Origin: Letharia columbiana
Lineage: Eukaryota; Ascomycota; Lecanoromycetes; Lecanorales; Parmeliaceae
Length of the DNA stretch: 64,000 nucleotides
Reading direction: 5' to 3'
Assembly (NCBI RefSeq): GCF_014066305.1
Contig: NW_023501056.1
Location: forward strand, 852,865-916,864
Below are positions 49,610 through 60,549 of the stretch, piece by piece (within the stretch, counting starts at the first letter, position 1; each line of letters starts with the position of its first letter). The notes under the pieces were generated by a model. The model saw only the letters and a program-made list of their open reading frames with translations, ran no database searches and was not told the origin of the DNA. A program made the position numbers and the translations under genes.

Positions 49610-50805
49610 ATGGTCATGGTCGCTCCCGAAATCGTCCGGGCATCGAATGCCAAATTGAAGAACCTGCCTCCAGGATTGGTAGCGGTCTTTGGTATATCCC
49701 CTCCAAGTGTCGGTAGAGCACAAGCTGAGAGTCTGTGTGGTTGGTGCTACAAGTGGTATTGGTGAAAGCACCCTAAAGCAATTCTGCCGTCACACGATCA
49801 AGCCACGTGTCTATTTTGTAGGAAGGTGGGTGTCCTCAAAGCTCCGACTGTCGTGAGATAAGACTATGTCAATGTGACCTGACCACGTGGCTATCTAGAA
49901 GCCAAGATGCGGCCGGTCGAATCATCTCAGAGCTCAAGACCATCCAACCGGATGCCGAGACCACCTTCATCCGGAAAGACCTTACCCTCCTCAAGAACGT
50001 AGACGAAGTCTGCGATGAGATCAAAGCGAGAGAGGCGAATCTTAACCTACTGTTCATGTCACAGGGGACGATGTCCTTGAAAGGTCGAGATGGTAAGTCT
50101 CCTCATCTCGTGTCCTCAATACCGGCCCAACATCATGTGTTGACGACACGCTTGGCAGAGACTTCCGAAGGCCTCGACAAAAAGCTAACAACAAACTACT
50201 ACTCCCGCATGCGCTTTACCCAACAGCTCCTTCCACTCCTCGAGTCCGCCTCCCCACAGCTGTCCCGTGTGGTCTCGGTGCTAGCCCCTGGCGAAGAAGC
50301 CCTCCTGGATTTTGACAATCTCGACCTCAAGCGGGATTTCTCACTCCGGAAAGCGGCGGCACACGCGATCACCATGACCGACTTCACCTTCGAGGAAATG
50401 GCAAAGAAGAGCCCGAGCGTGTCGTTCGTGCACGCGTATCCCGGCGCCGTCAAGACCGGCTTTGCAAAGGAGGCCGGATTCGCGGTCAGAGCCGCTAGCC
50501 AGGTAGCCCTTGCCCTGCTCTCGCCCTGGACCGTAGGGATCGAGGAGAGCGGGGAGAGGCACCTGTTTGCCGCGACCAGTGCGGCCTATCCGCCACGTGC
50601 GGGCCAGAGGTGCGGTGTAGAGGTTCGCGAGGGTGAGGTGAAGAAGGGCAGTGCCGGGCAGGTGGGCAGTGGTGCCTATCTGATCGGGTCGGACGGAGAT
50701 GTAAGGGCTAATGAGAAGGTGCTGAAGGAGTTGAGGAGTAAGGATGCCGGAGCGAAGATTTGGGAGCATACGATGGAGATGTTTGAGCGTGTGAGGGGTT
50801 CTTAA
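49610..50805 (+). CDS. Short-chain dehydrogenase/reductase
   Basis: Four exons: 49610-49691, 49732-49825, 49899-50092 and 50159-50805, giving 338 residues. Seen: NAD(P)-binding GATSGIGE near residues 34-41, FVGRSQDAAGRI (second strand and cofactor-specificity region), LNLLFMSQG (NNAG-equivalent), YYSRMRF with the catalytic-type Tyr region, and VSFVHAYPGAVKTG after the active site. The layout matches fungal SDRs often found near secondary metabolism, but no such cluster is visible here. The first intron is only 40 bp and has a poor acceptor (GAGAG); splicing it inserts a few residues before GATSGIGE compared with the usual AVFVGATSGIG, so that boundary is doubtful or the gene is slightly damaged. 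Confidence 0.78.
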
Positions 50806-50982
50806 GTGACATGGAGCCAATCAGGCTGCAAGTACAAAGATTGTTTCTGCCTCTCTTGCCGCATAAGTTGTCCTTCTCATGGTCGACCTTCGAGCGAGCA
50901 AGCCTTTCACTCTGAATCCTTAGTCCTCCGGTCTCGTATCTCTCTCTTTCCTCCACCGCAACCGTCCCCGCCCAGCCTCCGA

Positions 50983-51930
50983 ATGCAACTCTCTCTACCG
51001 AAAAATTCAAACACAATCCCCCCACCCTCACCACCACCGTCGCGCATAACACAGAACCAAGCATCACACCTTGCCCGAGCCCCTCATTCCATGGTTGCAT
51101 TCTTTTCGGTTGCTTTGCCACCGTCACAGACCGTCTTCATGTACCCCACATTGAGCTTTGAGCATTCTACCAGTCTAGATTTATCACGATTCCGTCGAGA
51201 GGGCGCCACAGTCCTTCCTTCCTTCCTTCCTGTGGCAGCCCTTGGATTCCGTGCGTGCAACCGCCACCAACCCACAGAGACGGCACGGTATCTATCATTG
51301 TCATTGAGAACAGAGTTACCATCATCGCGTCGATCATACTTAAGCCAATCATCGACTAGCCTCTTCTTCGAATCGGGTTTAGACCCCTATAGCACTTCCT
51401 CCGTTAACCCCCTCCTCCTCCTCCTCCTCCTCCTCCGTCTTGCTCCGACCAGTGCCCGCTCCACCTCATTTGTGATTATTCAAACTTGTTGCTGGAGGAC
51501 ACCGAGGCCCGTCCGGGGAGAAGAAGGCGGTGTGTACACCACCGGTGCCAAGTTGTGGCATGTTCGTGCCACAGGGGAAAATGGCGTCGCAAACGTAGTT
51601 TTTCAAGGGATGGAGACGAATGTCGGCGGCAGAGTCGGGGTCTCGCCGCGTTCGCGTTTGTCGCGTTCCTTTTCCCTGCTTCGGCTTTCCCGTTTTGAAG
51701 ATTCCGGGGTTGGGATGAGCTGCTGGATTCCCGACCTGCCATTCACGCTCTGTCCGGGTTGCGGTTTTGGCCCAGGCTACATGATTTGTCCTTGTGGCGT
51801 CCCGTTTCTTTTGGGGGGGAGGTGGTTCTGCAGCCGTGTTCCGCTGCTGTTGCACGTTCGGTGTGGGTCCAGACGGTATTGCTTGACTTTGCTGCAGGCA
51901 TTGTTGTGGGGCCTATCCTGGCGCTGTTGA
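50983..51930 (+). CDS. Long orphan open frame, doubtful gene
   Basis: The plus frame is open for 374 codons (50806-51930); the first ATG is at 50983, giving 315 residues. It has no recognised domain. The composition is odd: Ser/Arg/Leu-rich, a run of eight Leu from the CTC repeat, and near the C-terminus a cysteine-rich stretch with LCPGCGFGPGYMICPCG. The open length is partly explained by low A content. It may be a lineage-specific gene, a 5' UTR region, or chance. Confidence 0.22.
   Translation: MQLSLPKNSNTIPPPSPPPSRITQNQASHLARAPHSMVAFFSVALPPSQTVFMYPTLSFEHSTSLDLSRFRREGATVLPSFLPVAALGFRACNRHQPTETARYLSLSLRTELPSSRRSYLSQSSTSLFFESGLDPYSTSSVNPLLLLLLLLRLAPTSARSTSFVIIQTCCWRTPRPVRGEEGGVYTTGAKLWHVRATGENGVANVVFQGMETNVGGRVGVSPRSRLSRSFSLLRLSRFEDSGVGMSCWIPDLPFTLCPGCGFGPGYMICPCGVPFLLGGRWFCSRVPLLLHVRCGSRRYCLTLLQALLWGLSWRC
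51411..51436. repeat. CTC microsatellite
   Basis: About eight uninterrupted CTC units. It lies in the orphan frame, where it reads as a poly-leucine tract. Confidence 0.9.
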
Positions 51931-52228
51931 ATCCTTTTGGACCTTGACCGGTTGGTATACTTTGCGGCCGTTTGCGCGTTCGATGGAGTTCCTTACCCTC
52001 GTGCTCGCTTCGGACCTTTAGTATTGTGGGTGGACGCCTCCTCTCGGGAAGACAGCAAGTTGGCGTCCGTCTCTCGCTTCCTTTTCGAGCTATCAGTCAT
52101 TTCTCAATCGGTGGTCTTTTCTTTCCTTTCGCTCTTCCAACATCTTCATGGCTTCCTGTAGATACGAATGTTGCTTTTTCTCTCGGATACCCACAAGGGT
52201 CCTGGGGCCGATCTGGAGCCATACCGGA

Positions 52229-52804
52229 TTAGGGGAGCCGTACCGGGTTAGGGAAGCCGTAACCACTGTAGTCGACATCTTCTGGCAATGGGCAGCCACG
52301 GATCGGGTACGCCAATGCACGGCAGAGTCGCTCGACCTCTTCTTCCGTATCAACCCTTCTCAACGTGAAGCGCGTACCATAATGCTCCCTCCAGGCAAAC
52401 CTTACACCGGTAACATCAACCCTGATGAGCTTCACATTGTCTACGTGACGCTCAAACAGTCTTCCAACCACGAAGAACTGATACCGTCCGATGTTGCCGT
52501 TATTTGCATGGATCAACATTGCCCGTAAGCTTGCGGCATTGCTGGCCCCGACCCTGTTGAGGGAGCACGCGGATGTTGAGTCTTTGAGCAGGAAAGGACC
52601 TTTTGCCCGCCAACACTCGTCCTTGTATTTGAATGTGTTGTTGCACTGTTCAGCAAGGTCGTGGGCCAAAGCAACTTCATCCTTGGCACCTTGTGGCAGG
52701 TAGGAGTTGAAGACAACTTTCTCATATAATAAAGAAATAGCTTCGGCGTGGACGGCTTTGTAGGAGAAAACAATGGCGGGGTAGGTCCGGGAAGGGACGG
52801 GTTG
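52229..52804 (-). pseudogene. F-box-family-like fragment without a start
   Basis: The minus frame is open for 191 residues from 52804 to the stop at 52229, but no in-frame ATG lies near its beginning; it starts right after an in-frame TAG in CCATAG, which could be an intron acceptor. The protein begins QPVPSRTYPAIVFSYKAVHA, then EAISLLYEKVVFNSYLP, a segment typical of the middle of fungal F-box or 2EXR proteins (compare YPAILRVSK-HAEALPLLYE). The expected N-terminal F-box half was not found upstream. Either an upstream exon is missed or the gene is 5'-truncated. Confidence 0.5.
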
Positions 52805-54051
52805 CTATGGAGACCAGGGAAATGCCACCGTAGAGGGTTTCATGCCTCCTGGTTTGTTATCCCGATGCTCAATTATGGGAGTCGGAACCAAATCCTTATA
52901 AGGGCCTATAAGCGGTCTGGCTGGCTAGGACACTGATTGTACGGTTAAGAGGAGACAGCCATAAATTTGAAGACAAATCCCCGAATCGACTATCAGCTGT
53001 CTGGTGCAAGCGCAAGTACTTGGTCGACTCACCTGGTTCCAGATCTAGAATTCAAAGTGCGGTATGTCGAAGGTCAGAAGTATCTGATAGCAAAGGATTC
53101 TATGTGATCTAGGAACAGTGTCTTTGGCAACTCAGTGTGTAGAACCTCCCAGTTGACTGAAGCCTTGGAGCACGGGGCACTGGTCGAGGGCGGTGAGATA
53201 GTCGTAGTCATCGTGTGTTAGTCTACTTCGAGTGCTGGATCTACATCAGTTGAGGCCATGTGAGAATGATCTTCGACAGATTAAAGTTCTGTCGCTGTGG
53301 CTCAATGTTGTGTACGCGGATGTTCTGGAGCCTTCTCTTCTGCTAGCATTGATAATCGCAGAGAAGCTTTCATCAAGAGTTCATTACTTCGGAGACTCGT
53401 GAGACCAAGTGCAAGATAAACGCCGTCCCAAATCTATTCCCGACGACTTGATAGTGATTGTTGAGATGGTAAAGAAGGTGGAAGTCTGGAGGGAGCGTTA
53501 CATGGAGTTGATAGCGTATGTAGTAACTCAATCAATTGACAGCTCTTATCATGATCGAAATTGTATTAGAGTCATTCCGAAGTATCTATCGAAGTATCTT
53601 TCGGAACGACACAGGCGGGATGTATCAAGTACCCCAAGGGGGCCCCATGTCCTCAATGCCTAGAGGCCTCAAGATTCAAGCACAGGCTAATAGTATCTGT
53701 ACGTTGCGTCAGTACACCCTACGCACTACTCGAGGGTGACCAAATGGGTGGTCTGCACTGAGGGCCCGCAGAGATCGTAAAATATACTTGCTACCATACA
53801 ATCGAGAACAAAAGCTCCAATCACAAATCGTGTAATCAATGAATTATTCTAGTCGCCTAAATACAGAAGCATGAGCGCACGTGGAGCCATCGAAGAAGTA
53901 TCCGAGTCCAAATTTCCGCCTCAGAGCACTTTATCTCGTCATCCCCAAGACGCACTTGGTGGAATCTCAACGCCAAAGCGTGCCCAAAGCATCCCCAGTC
54001 GTTCTACCATGACTGACTCGGACGTCCAAACTCAGAGCAAGTCTATTCCCA
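52805..54051. other. Intergenic with decayed frames
   Basis: 1.2 kb. Besides the candidate remnant at 53208-53663 nothing is recognised. A GTGAGT donor-like site on the minus strand near 53030 could belong to a missing first exon of the F-box-like fragment. Confidence 0.4.
53208..53663 (+). pseudogene. Candidate leucine-rich remnant with an in-frame stop
   Basis: One plus frame is open from 53208 to 53663 except for a single TGA at 53400-53402. The left part is leucine-rich (VSLLRVLDLHQLRPCENDLR, then QIKVLSLWLNVVYADVL), the right part is charged and helical (KRRPKSIPDDLIVIVEMVKK). No start codon is evident. It might be the remains of an F-box or leucine-rich protein, or chance. Confidence 0.28.
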
Positions 54052-54891
54052 CTAGCGCCGTTTTCCATGCCTATCTCTCTTCAGGCGTTTCACCAGCTCG
54101 TGACTCGATATTCGGTCTCGCGGATCCCATCGCAAACATTCCATCATGCAGTCATTCAGCTCGAGGGAATAGGATTTCGGCAGTAGCGTTGGCCTCCTAG
54201 CTGCTGGTTGGCTCTCCCATTCTTTTTGTGAGAACCTTGCCGGACGTGGAGTGATAGGAGGTCGTCTGTGACCCATCCAATGGATAATTGCGCCTAAACC
54301 CCATATATCACCTGCCGTACTGTGGTGTGGCAGTTCTGGACCTTGCCAGCACCGCATGAGCATGGCTTCTGTGTGCGGCTTCAACGTGGCCGCCCCGAAG
54401 TCCCCTAATTTGAGATTAGGCCAAGGAGCTGCGTGACGGTACTTCTGCTCGAGGAAGATATTATCGGGCTTGACGTCCCGGTGGACTACCAACTGTGAGC
54501 CAGCATTGTGCACCACATCCAGGGCTTCGGCAATCTGGATGAAGCAATGCCAGATGAAGTCCTCGGAAAGCCTGCCATACTGGGTAACCGCATGCTCCAA
54601 ATCTCCTCCTCGGCAGTACTCAAACAGTTCGATCAGATAGTCATCGTTGCGCGGGGATGGTGTGAACCAGAAAGTAATTAACTTCACGACCCGTCTACTA
54701 GGAGGTAGGACGTCATTTAAAATTATCGCTTCTAGGGGACTGCTGTTGATCTTTGTGTACCAGTCTACCTGCTTGCGAACCGCAAGTTCGCCGTCGCTCT
54801 TTCGTTCCACCAGTTTGCATCTCCCTTGCGCACCTTCTCCAATCGTTCGGAGCACACGCCATTTCTCCAAGTGGTTTCCTCTTACAGGCAT
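54052..54891 (-). CDS. NEK-like serine/threonine protein kinase
   Basis: A single-exon gene of 279 residues from ATG 54891 (frame open upstream to 54987, but without another ATG). Kinase motifs in order: glycine loop IGEGAQGRCKLV, Lys of beta 3 in LAVRKQVDW, glycine-rich hinge region FEYCRGGDLEHAV, catalytic loop VVHRDVKPDNIFL, DFG in KLGDFGAA, activation end WQGPELPHH in place of APE, DIWGLGAII, and a C-lobe Arg in WDPRDRISSHEL. The YCxGGDL hinge and overall layout resemble NEK/NIMA-type kinases. The glycine loop has Cys where Val is usual. It is short, with little beyond the domain. The substrate is unknown. Confidence 0.82.
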   Translation of the reverse strand: MPVRGNHLEKWRVLRTIGEGAQGRCKLVERKSDGELAVRKQVDWYTKINSSPLEAIILNDVLPPSRRVVKLITFWFTPSPRNDDYLIELFEYCRGGDLEHAVTQYGRLSEDFIWHCFIQIAEALDVVHNAGSQLVVHRDVKPDNIFLEQKYRHAAPWPNLKLGDFGAATLKPHTEAMLMRCWQGPELPHHSTAGDIWGLGAIIHWMGHRRPPITPRPARFSQKEWESQPAARRPTLLPKSYSLELNDCMMECLRWDPRDRISSHELVKRLKRDRHGKRR

Positions 54892-56051
54892 ACTCTCGAA
54901 CGAAGTATCTATTGACGGGGCCTTGTTGTTGTGTTCATGGAGATGGCTTCGCTGGTAGAGATAAATCTTAGTGGAGACAGTCTGCAAATAGAAATTGCCT
55001 AATTTCGAATATCGAAGCTGACGGTAGAAGGTGGAAATTGTTAGAGGGGAAGGGATTCGAAAAGTGTTTTAAATGTAATAGAGGAAAAGTGTTATGGTTT
55101 GGGAGTTTTAAGTAAAGTACCTAGAAGATATTTGGGGTTTCAATAGGACAAGGCGAAAGCGTTGTAACTTCCAGAGTGTCAAGGACCGAGAAGGTCATTC
55201 GGGTCTAAATAGGACCGATGCAAAGTGTTATGGTTTTCTAAGTGTTAAGTACTTGTTTTATAGATGCCGAAAGCGGTTTACCACTAGGGCAGAATTTTTG
55301 CCACAGTTGAAGGAATTTGTCACTTCTGAATTGACGTACCCGATAAGGAAAAGTGACAAACTCAGCAAAGGGCGAAATAACACAATGTGCAATACGAGGA
55401 TCGCATTTGTGCGGAGCGTATCAGTTATGTGTATGATAGAGGACCCAAGAGACTCAGCAGGGTGACTGGCGAGAAAGAAAATGCCGGACTGCTTTCTTAT
55501 GAGACTCATCTTGGGGAAAACGAAGGTAGGGGTTGTCTTTTATGAAATATGCATCGACCGACCTCCTGCATGAATGTCAATGACCCGAGAAGGATTGGTA
55601 CGTTGGCTGACGTGGTAGATGGAAAGTTCATAATTCGAACAGGTGACACTGTAAGGACGTAGCATGAGAGCCGCTAGGATATTGACACTTCTTTCCTAAA
55701 GGCACATAGAAGCTCCTTAGGAAAGACCTTGAAGGGCTTTTCTATGAGTGCGCTCTGATACCAGCCGCGACCGATGAGTATCACGTTTCGACGCACAGTA
55801 GGTCAGAAAGTATGTGGCGATAACTGAAGCATGTCAGTGAAAAAAGGAAAGATTATCCACGTCAACTTCCGGATAATCCATTATAAGGTATGAAATGGTC
55901 GAACTTCTTGCATCATTAACTTTAGAATTCTCATCTTGTTCAATCTAAGGACGATCTAGAACACCTAACATGCCAAGCAAACGATATGATTGTGTACAAT
56001 GTCACGAGTCCGTGATGACGGAAGCTACCTCTGCGTTGTCACCTTCTGCAA
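54892..56051. other. Intergenic
   Basis: 1.2 kb upstream of the kinase and downstream of the RING gene. Frames 55253-55509 are not protein-like. Nothing is recognised. Confidence 0.5.
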
Positions 56052-57035
56052 TCACTCACTCCAATCCGGGGACCACAACCCGCTATAAGGATTCCACGTC
56101 TCTCCATCCTCACGATGCACCTGCCATCTCTGGCTGTTATTCAAGCCACTATACTCACGCCCAAAGTCCATCCCCAAAGCTCCTCTTCTCTCCATCTCTC
56201 GGAAGAGCGCCTCCTCTTGCTCGGCGCTGAGCGGCTGGAGCAGATCCTCCGATGATGACGGAAATCGAGCACGAGCACCGGAATCCCGGAGAATCGAGTA
56301 TACTATGGTCTCCCTGAAAGACAGTGTCCGAAAGGCGGTCGCTAAAGCCTGAACAACCTTATCCAGATGCTGAGGGTCTCCTTCCTCGGGGTTGATTGGC
56401 TCAGATCCGCTGAGTTGTAAGTAGGGGTATGGTGACCAATGACTCACGCTCGCTCCTGGAGGCGGTACTCTGGGTGTTGTGATGACCGCCCTGGCACGTC
56501 GAATACTTTCTTGGTACTGTTCGGTGGTAGTCTGAAAGAACTCAGGCCACCAACCCCGTACTCGGTCTTGCGCATACTCCTCCATCGCCTCCATTTGCGG
56601 CACTTCTTGCCCTGGTCGTGGAGGTTGGCCAGCTTCCCCAACCATGCGCAGAACATCCAGGAAGAAGACGCCTAGATTCGCTCTACGGGGATGATTCGTT
56701 CTGCCGCTGGGTCCATGCCAGTCATCTTCTTCGTCCTCCAAGTCATCTTCCTCCTGCTCAATTGTTCCATGCTCCATATATGGCCGAGGTTGGGCTGGGA
56801 AGAATGCCCTTCTGCAAGCTGGGCATGAGTTTCTGGCCTCTTCATTGGGAGATAACCATATTCGAATACACTGAGCGCCGACGTGGTGACCACAGGGCAG
56901 GCAAACCACGACTTCCACAGCACCATCATGCTCTAGATTGGTTCCATACACCTCCAGGCAAATCATGCATCTGCTTTTCGATGGTAAGGTTTCGAAGTTG
57001 ACTTGAGGAAGCCCATCAAGAAAGATTTGGGCCAT
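56052..57035 (-). CDS. RING-finger protein, probable E3 ubiquitin ligase
   Basis: A single-exon gene of 327 residues from ATG 57035; the longer frame starts with GTG. The RING is at about residues 21-73: CMICLEVYG, VVVCLPCGHHVGAQCIRIWL, SCPACRRAF. The spacing follows a RING, but at the second histidine or cysteine ligand of the CGHxxHxxC pattern there is Gly (CGHHVGAQC), as in a number of fungal RINGs. An acidic linker (EQEEDDLEDEEDDWHG) follows, then helical segments and a C-terminal region ending WNPYSGLWSPDWSE. The substrate is unknown. Confidence 0.82.
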   Translation of the reverse strand: MAQIFLDGLPQVNFETLPSKSRCMICLEVYGTNLEHDGAVEVVVCLPCGHHVGAQCIRIWLSPNEEARNSCPACRRAFFPAQPRPYMEHGTIEQEEDDLEDEEDDWHGPSGRTNHPRRANLGVFFLDVLRMVGEAGQPPRPGQEVPQMEAMEEYAQDRVRGWWPEFFQTTTEQYQESIRRARAVITTPRVPPPGASVSHWSPYPYLQLSGSEPINPEEGDPQHLDKVVQALATAFRTLSFRETIVYSILRDSGARARFPSSSEDLLQPLSAEQEEALFREMERRGALGMDFGREYSGLNNSQRWQVHREDGETWNPYSGLWSPDWSE

Positions 57036-58873
57036 GGCGGAGCAATTCACTGTTGATGTCAGCGTTTCGGTATTTCTGAAAAGGAGTTGGGGGTACCCCG
57101 TTGATTATTAACAACAGCATAGGAGTTCACGGATCAGGTGAATGGTACAGCTCAGGAAAAGTGTTGTCGGTCTGTGTTAATCATACAATGGAGGCCATGG
57201 ACGCACAAAGAGGAAAACCACGGATAGTACTGGAAGCGCTTATTGTCATTGTCACTGTACGAGATCTCCGTATCCGAGAATGGCGTTGATTTCCTTTTGC
57301 CTTGAAAGAGACATGGTTTACGGTTTTGGGCCGTCTTGCCATTCTCCTTTGCACTGCTGCGGCTCTTTCGCTGAACGTTTGACACCACTAAGGAACTTGG
57401 CGTGTCAATGGAAGACTAGACAGATTGTGGTACCAAAATTTCTCGGCGTCACATGCTCATACATCGTAAGTGGATAATCTATCCAGGGAACAGCAAATAG
57501 ATGTGCTGGACACAAACAGCATCCAAACGGTGGGGATGCCTCAGCTGGCTGCCAGCAACATACTACGGGACCAATGAGACATATCCAAGCATCAGCACCA
57601 AGCTGAAATCCCAACGCCGCACATCGTTGTTATTTGACGGCTTTCCTTTTCCAACGCTCATTACGGGCGAAGTAGCTTGGTTGACTCTACTTTCGTAGAC
57701 CTTTATAGTCACACCCGGACAAGTCGTTGATCTCGCCAGGTATAATGTGGATCCGCTGACTTGCTCTGCTATGGCAAAGCGTTACTTGATGTGAGATCGA
57801 AAAACGCAAACGCTAAATAATACGACCTATCTGGGGACAAAGGTTCACGTTTTAAGCGTCTCGCAAATATTGGCTTCCTGTTTTCTTGTCGTGGTTTCGT
57901 CGCTTTGTTCTTGAGGCGCGGATATGAACAAGTAGATGAGCAATGAGCGTGAGTTGAACAAATTCGTATTATCTTGTGAAACACCACCGGGCTTTTTCTG
58001 CAATCTGGTTGCCCGGGTTGTTCTTCCTCTCGTCATTTTCGAGGCAGTCATAGATACCGGGAATTATTCCCACTGGAGCCAGGACACTGCGCAGGCAAAG
58101 ATCCGTGGCAAGCAGGCATTCTAGGCACCTAGAGAAGTGATAGCATGTGCGAATGAATGATCAGCCCGGGACCGAGATACGAGACCGGCGTGTCTTTTTC
58201 TGCGAGAATGGTCAGCAGCAGAGCGCGATGAGTGGAGATTGATTGTTAACGTGAATATTCGGGTTACGGGTCTCTTATTTTACTCCTCGAGTTTTTCCCA
58301 CTACCTGACCCTGAGAGATCCATTGGTACTCGTGATCTGGCTCTCGCTTGGGAGTCGGCGCATCAGTAAGCCGCTTCGCGGAGCGGAGACGACGACAAAA
58401 GTCATGTGGAATCAACAGGAACAGAGAGTGTATTCGATGCGGAATACGTCAGGTTCGGAGCTATCTCTTTTACTGCGGCAGCAATTTGGAACCGAAAACT
58501 TCTAGTCACCTAGAATGCAGCAACGGCGTAGAGCCTTGACGATGCCAAAGACTGGTTGTCGCGCTCAAGACTTCTTTTCTTGGATCCATTCATTGAGGAC
58601 CTGAAGCGCTTTCTTTGTTTGAGTTGAATAAGATTCGGTTTGGAAATTTGATTGAGACATGTAAGATGATCCTTTGTTCTCCAAAAACAGTATCTTCGAC
58701 CTAGTAGGCGAGAAAGAACGCACCTTAGTTCTAAAAAAGCTCCTTGTGCCTTTGATGAAGCGGCATTCTGTGTCTGCTACGAATTTCTTATATGATCTGT
58801 TCTCAATTCCTCCTTGTACCGGTAATTATTCTCTCATTCACAATATCAGTATAGTAAGTATTAGACGACGAAA
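57036..58873. other. Long intergenic stretch
   Basis: 1.8 kb between divergent genes. Many short frames on both strands (for example 57101-57289, 57936-58124, 58239-58505), none with a signature. It presumably contains both promoters. Confidence 0.5.
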
Positions 58874-60195
58874 ATGGATGCTTTGCCTTTGCGACAAGCT
58901 GGAACACAAAACTCTCAACCGCAGCGGCTTCCTTTTCATAAAGCAGGGCACTCTCAAACCACCATCGATTTGTACCTCAGACCTATCGCGAAAGTCAAAC
59001 AGGGCCAGAATGACATACGTAATTACTTTTCTCCGGTGGCCGGGACCAGTTCAGTTCCAAAAGGCGAGTCTAGATCTCCTGCAAAGGTGCTAGTCACTCC
59101 AAAACCAAGTCATGGAAATAATGGCGTAGGCCCATTTCACACGCCAAGTCCGAGCCCGAGTCTCCAAACCCCTGTGGAGAGCACACCATGCATTCCTGAG
59201 AGCCAACAATTCAACAAAAGAGCACCAGATATCCCCGTTAGAGTACGAAAACACAACCATGTCAAGTCCGCAGTGCTGCCGAGATTTGACCCCTTTTTCG
59301 ACAACGACGAGTACCCGCATTCCACATCCCCAATGGCACCTAGAGTCACTGACGTTGTGCACCATTCGCTTGTCCCGAAACCTTTGAACATCAAAATGCC
59401 TCCCCCCACAGACGAGGCTAGTAGATCTCCAAGCCAGACCACTTCTTCGCCTTCGAGTGTGGGAGATGCTGATACCGCCTCCCTTGACGGGGAAGGGCGA
59501 GAAGCTCCAAGCTTCAAGCAGACGTATATGAGCGTCCATTCTCGCCAAAACACGATTGATAGCCCTCTCAGCCCTCTCATGGCATTGCGTGATCCTAGCC
59601 CAAAGCCATTGCGCCAGCGTGTGGATCGCCCTGCCGCTCTGAGATCCATAACTGCGCCAGAATTGTTAGAGCCCTGTTCTACTGACAGCATTATTTACTT
59701 TCTCCCGGAGATTTCGCCAACTTCAGACGCATCGGCAGATGAACGAGAGCCTTTGATGGGGGTCAGCAATTCGAGGACGAAAACCAACACTTCGATCCGA
59801 GACGTATTCAGACGCAAGAGGCAGGCTGTGAAACTTGGAAATGTTAGTCCTGCCCAGAAAGGTAGGAGGGAAGATGTGCTGAAGGAGAAAGCTGTGACGG
59901 TTTCCCCAGGTATGCGAAGACGCGATGCATTGATGATCGAGGTTTGTTACTGACTTGCGCAGGACTACAACGGTATTATGACTATCTTGCATCTCGAAAA
60001 GATGCAGCTCCTGTCAAAGAGAAAGGGAGAGAAATGGAAAATGTAGATCATAGCAAAAAGAATGAGGAGAGTGTGCCCTCAGGACGCTCCGAGTCGGGAT
60101 CGTCCAGCAAGAAGAAGAAGAAGAAGGGAAAGGGGTTGCTTAGGTTGATGGAGGCTTACTCGAAACATGTAGAAGGGCTACAGATGATACAGTAA
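58874..60195 (+). CDS. Disordered nuclear-type protein with two PIP-box-like motifs
   Basis: Two exons, 58874-59909 and 59963-60195, joined over a 53-bp intron (GTATGC donor, TACTGAC branch site, GCAG acceptor), giving 422 residues. Near the N-terminus are QTTIDLYL (residues 28-35, bases 58955-58978) and QNDIRNYF (residues 45-52, bases 59006-59029); the second fits the PCNA-interacting PIP-box consensus Q-x2-[ILM]-x2-[FY]-[FY], the first is weaker. The rest is Ser/Pro/Thr-rich with basic patches (RRKRQ, K6GKG near the end) and SP/TP sites as in cyclin-dependent kinase targets. This suggests a nuclear replication- or repair-linked protein; no named family is recognised. Unspliced, the frame would stop soon after the donor. 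Confidence 0.78.
58955..59029 (+). other. Two PIP-box-like motifs in tandem
   Basis: Coding bases for QTTIDLYL and QNDIRNYF, separated by nine residues that include basic ones (R36, K40, K42). Basic residues next to a PIP-box commonly raise PCNA affinity. The binding itself is inferred. Confidence 0.6.
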
Positions 60196-60549
60196 ACGCT
60201 GGTGTATATAGCAAGTTCGAAATCTAAGTTCCAACCAATTGATGGCACGGTGACTTCTGGATAGAAACATTCCATAAATACGTTCAGGAAACAGCTAGTA
60301 TCTCATGAATAGCTCATCTTGAGTTTCCGTGGTCTGGGATGTTGAAACCGGACGGTAAGTCGTTACTGATATCACTTACGAGAGCATCGTCTATTGTATG
60401 AGACATGCTGATGAGTCACCTGGCATGTCGACTGGACCGACGAGGGCTGTTGCGCGCTTGTAATAGTGGCGGTCTGGGGTCCGGGGTTAGCGCCGTTTCC
60501 CATCAACATTTGGTCAAAGCTTTGTAACGACGCGTCAAAGTCACGTTAA
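60196..60549. other. Intergenic
   Basis: 354 bp between the PIP-box gene and the broken regulator. No reading frame is seen. Confidence 0.5.

Larger units (their letters stand above)
50806..52228. other. Intergenic with a long orphan frame
   Basis: 1.4 kb. Pyrimidine-rich on the plus strand, which lowers the chance of stops. It holds the orphan frame listed below and a CTC microsatellite. Confidence 0.5.
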
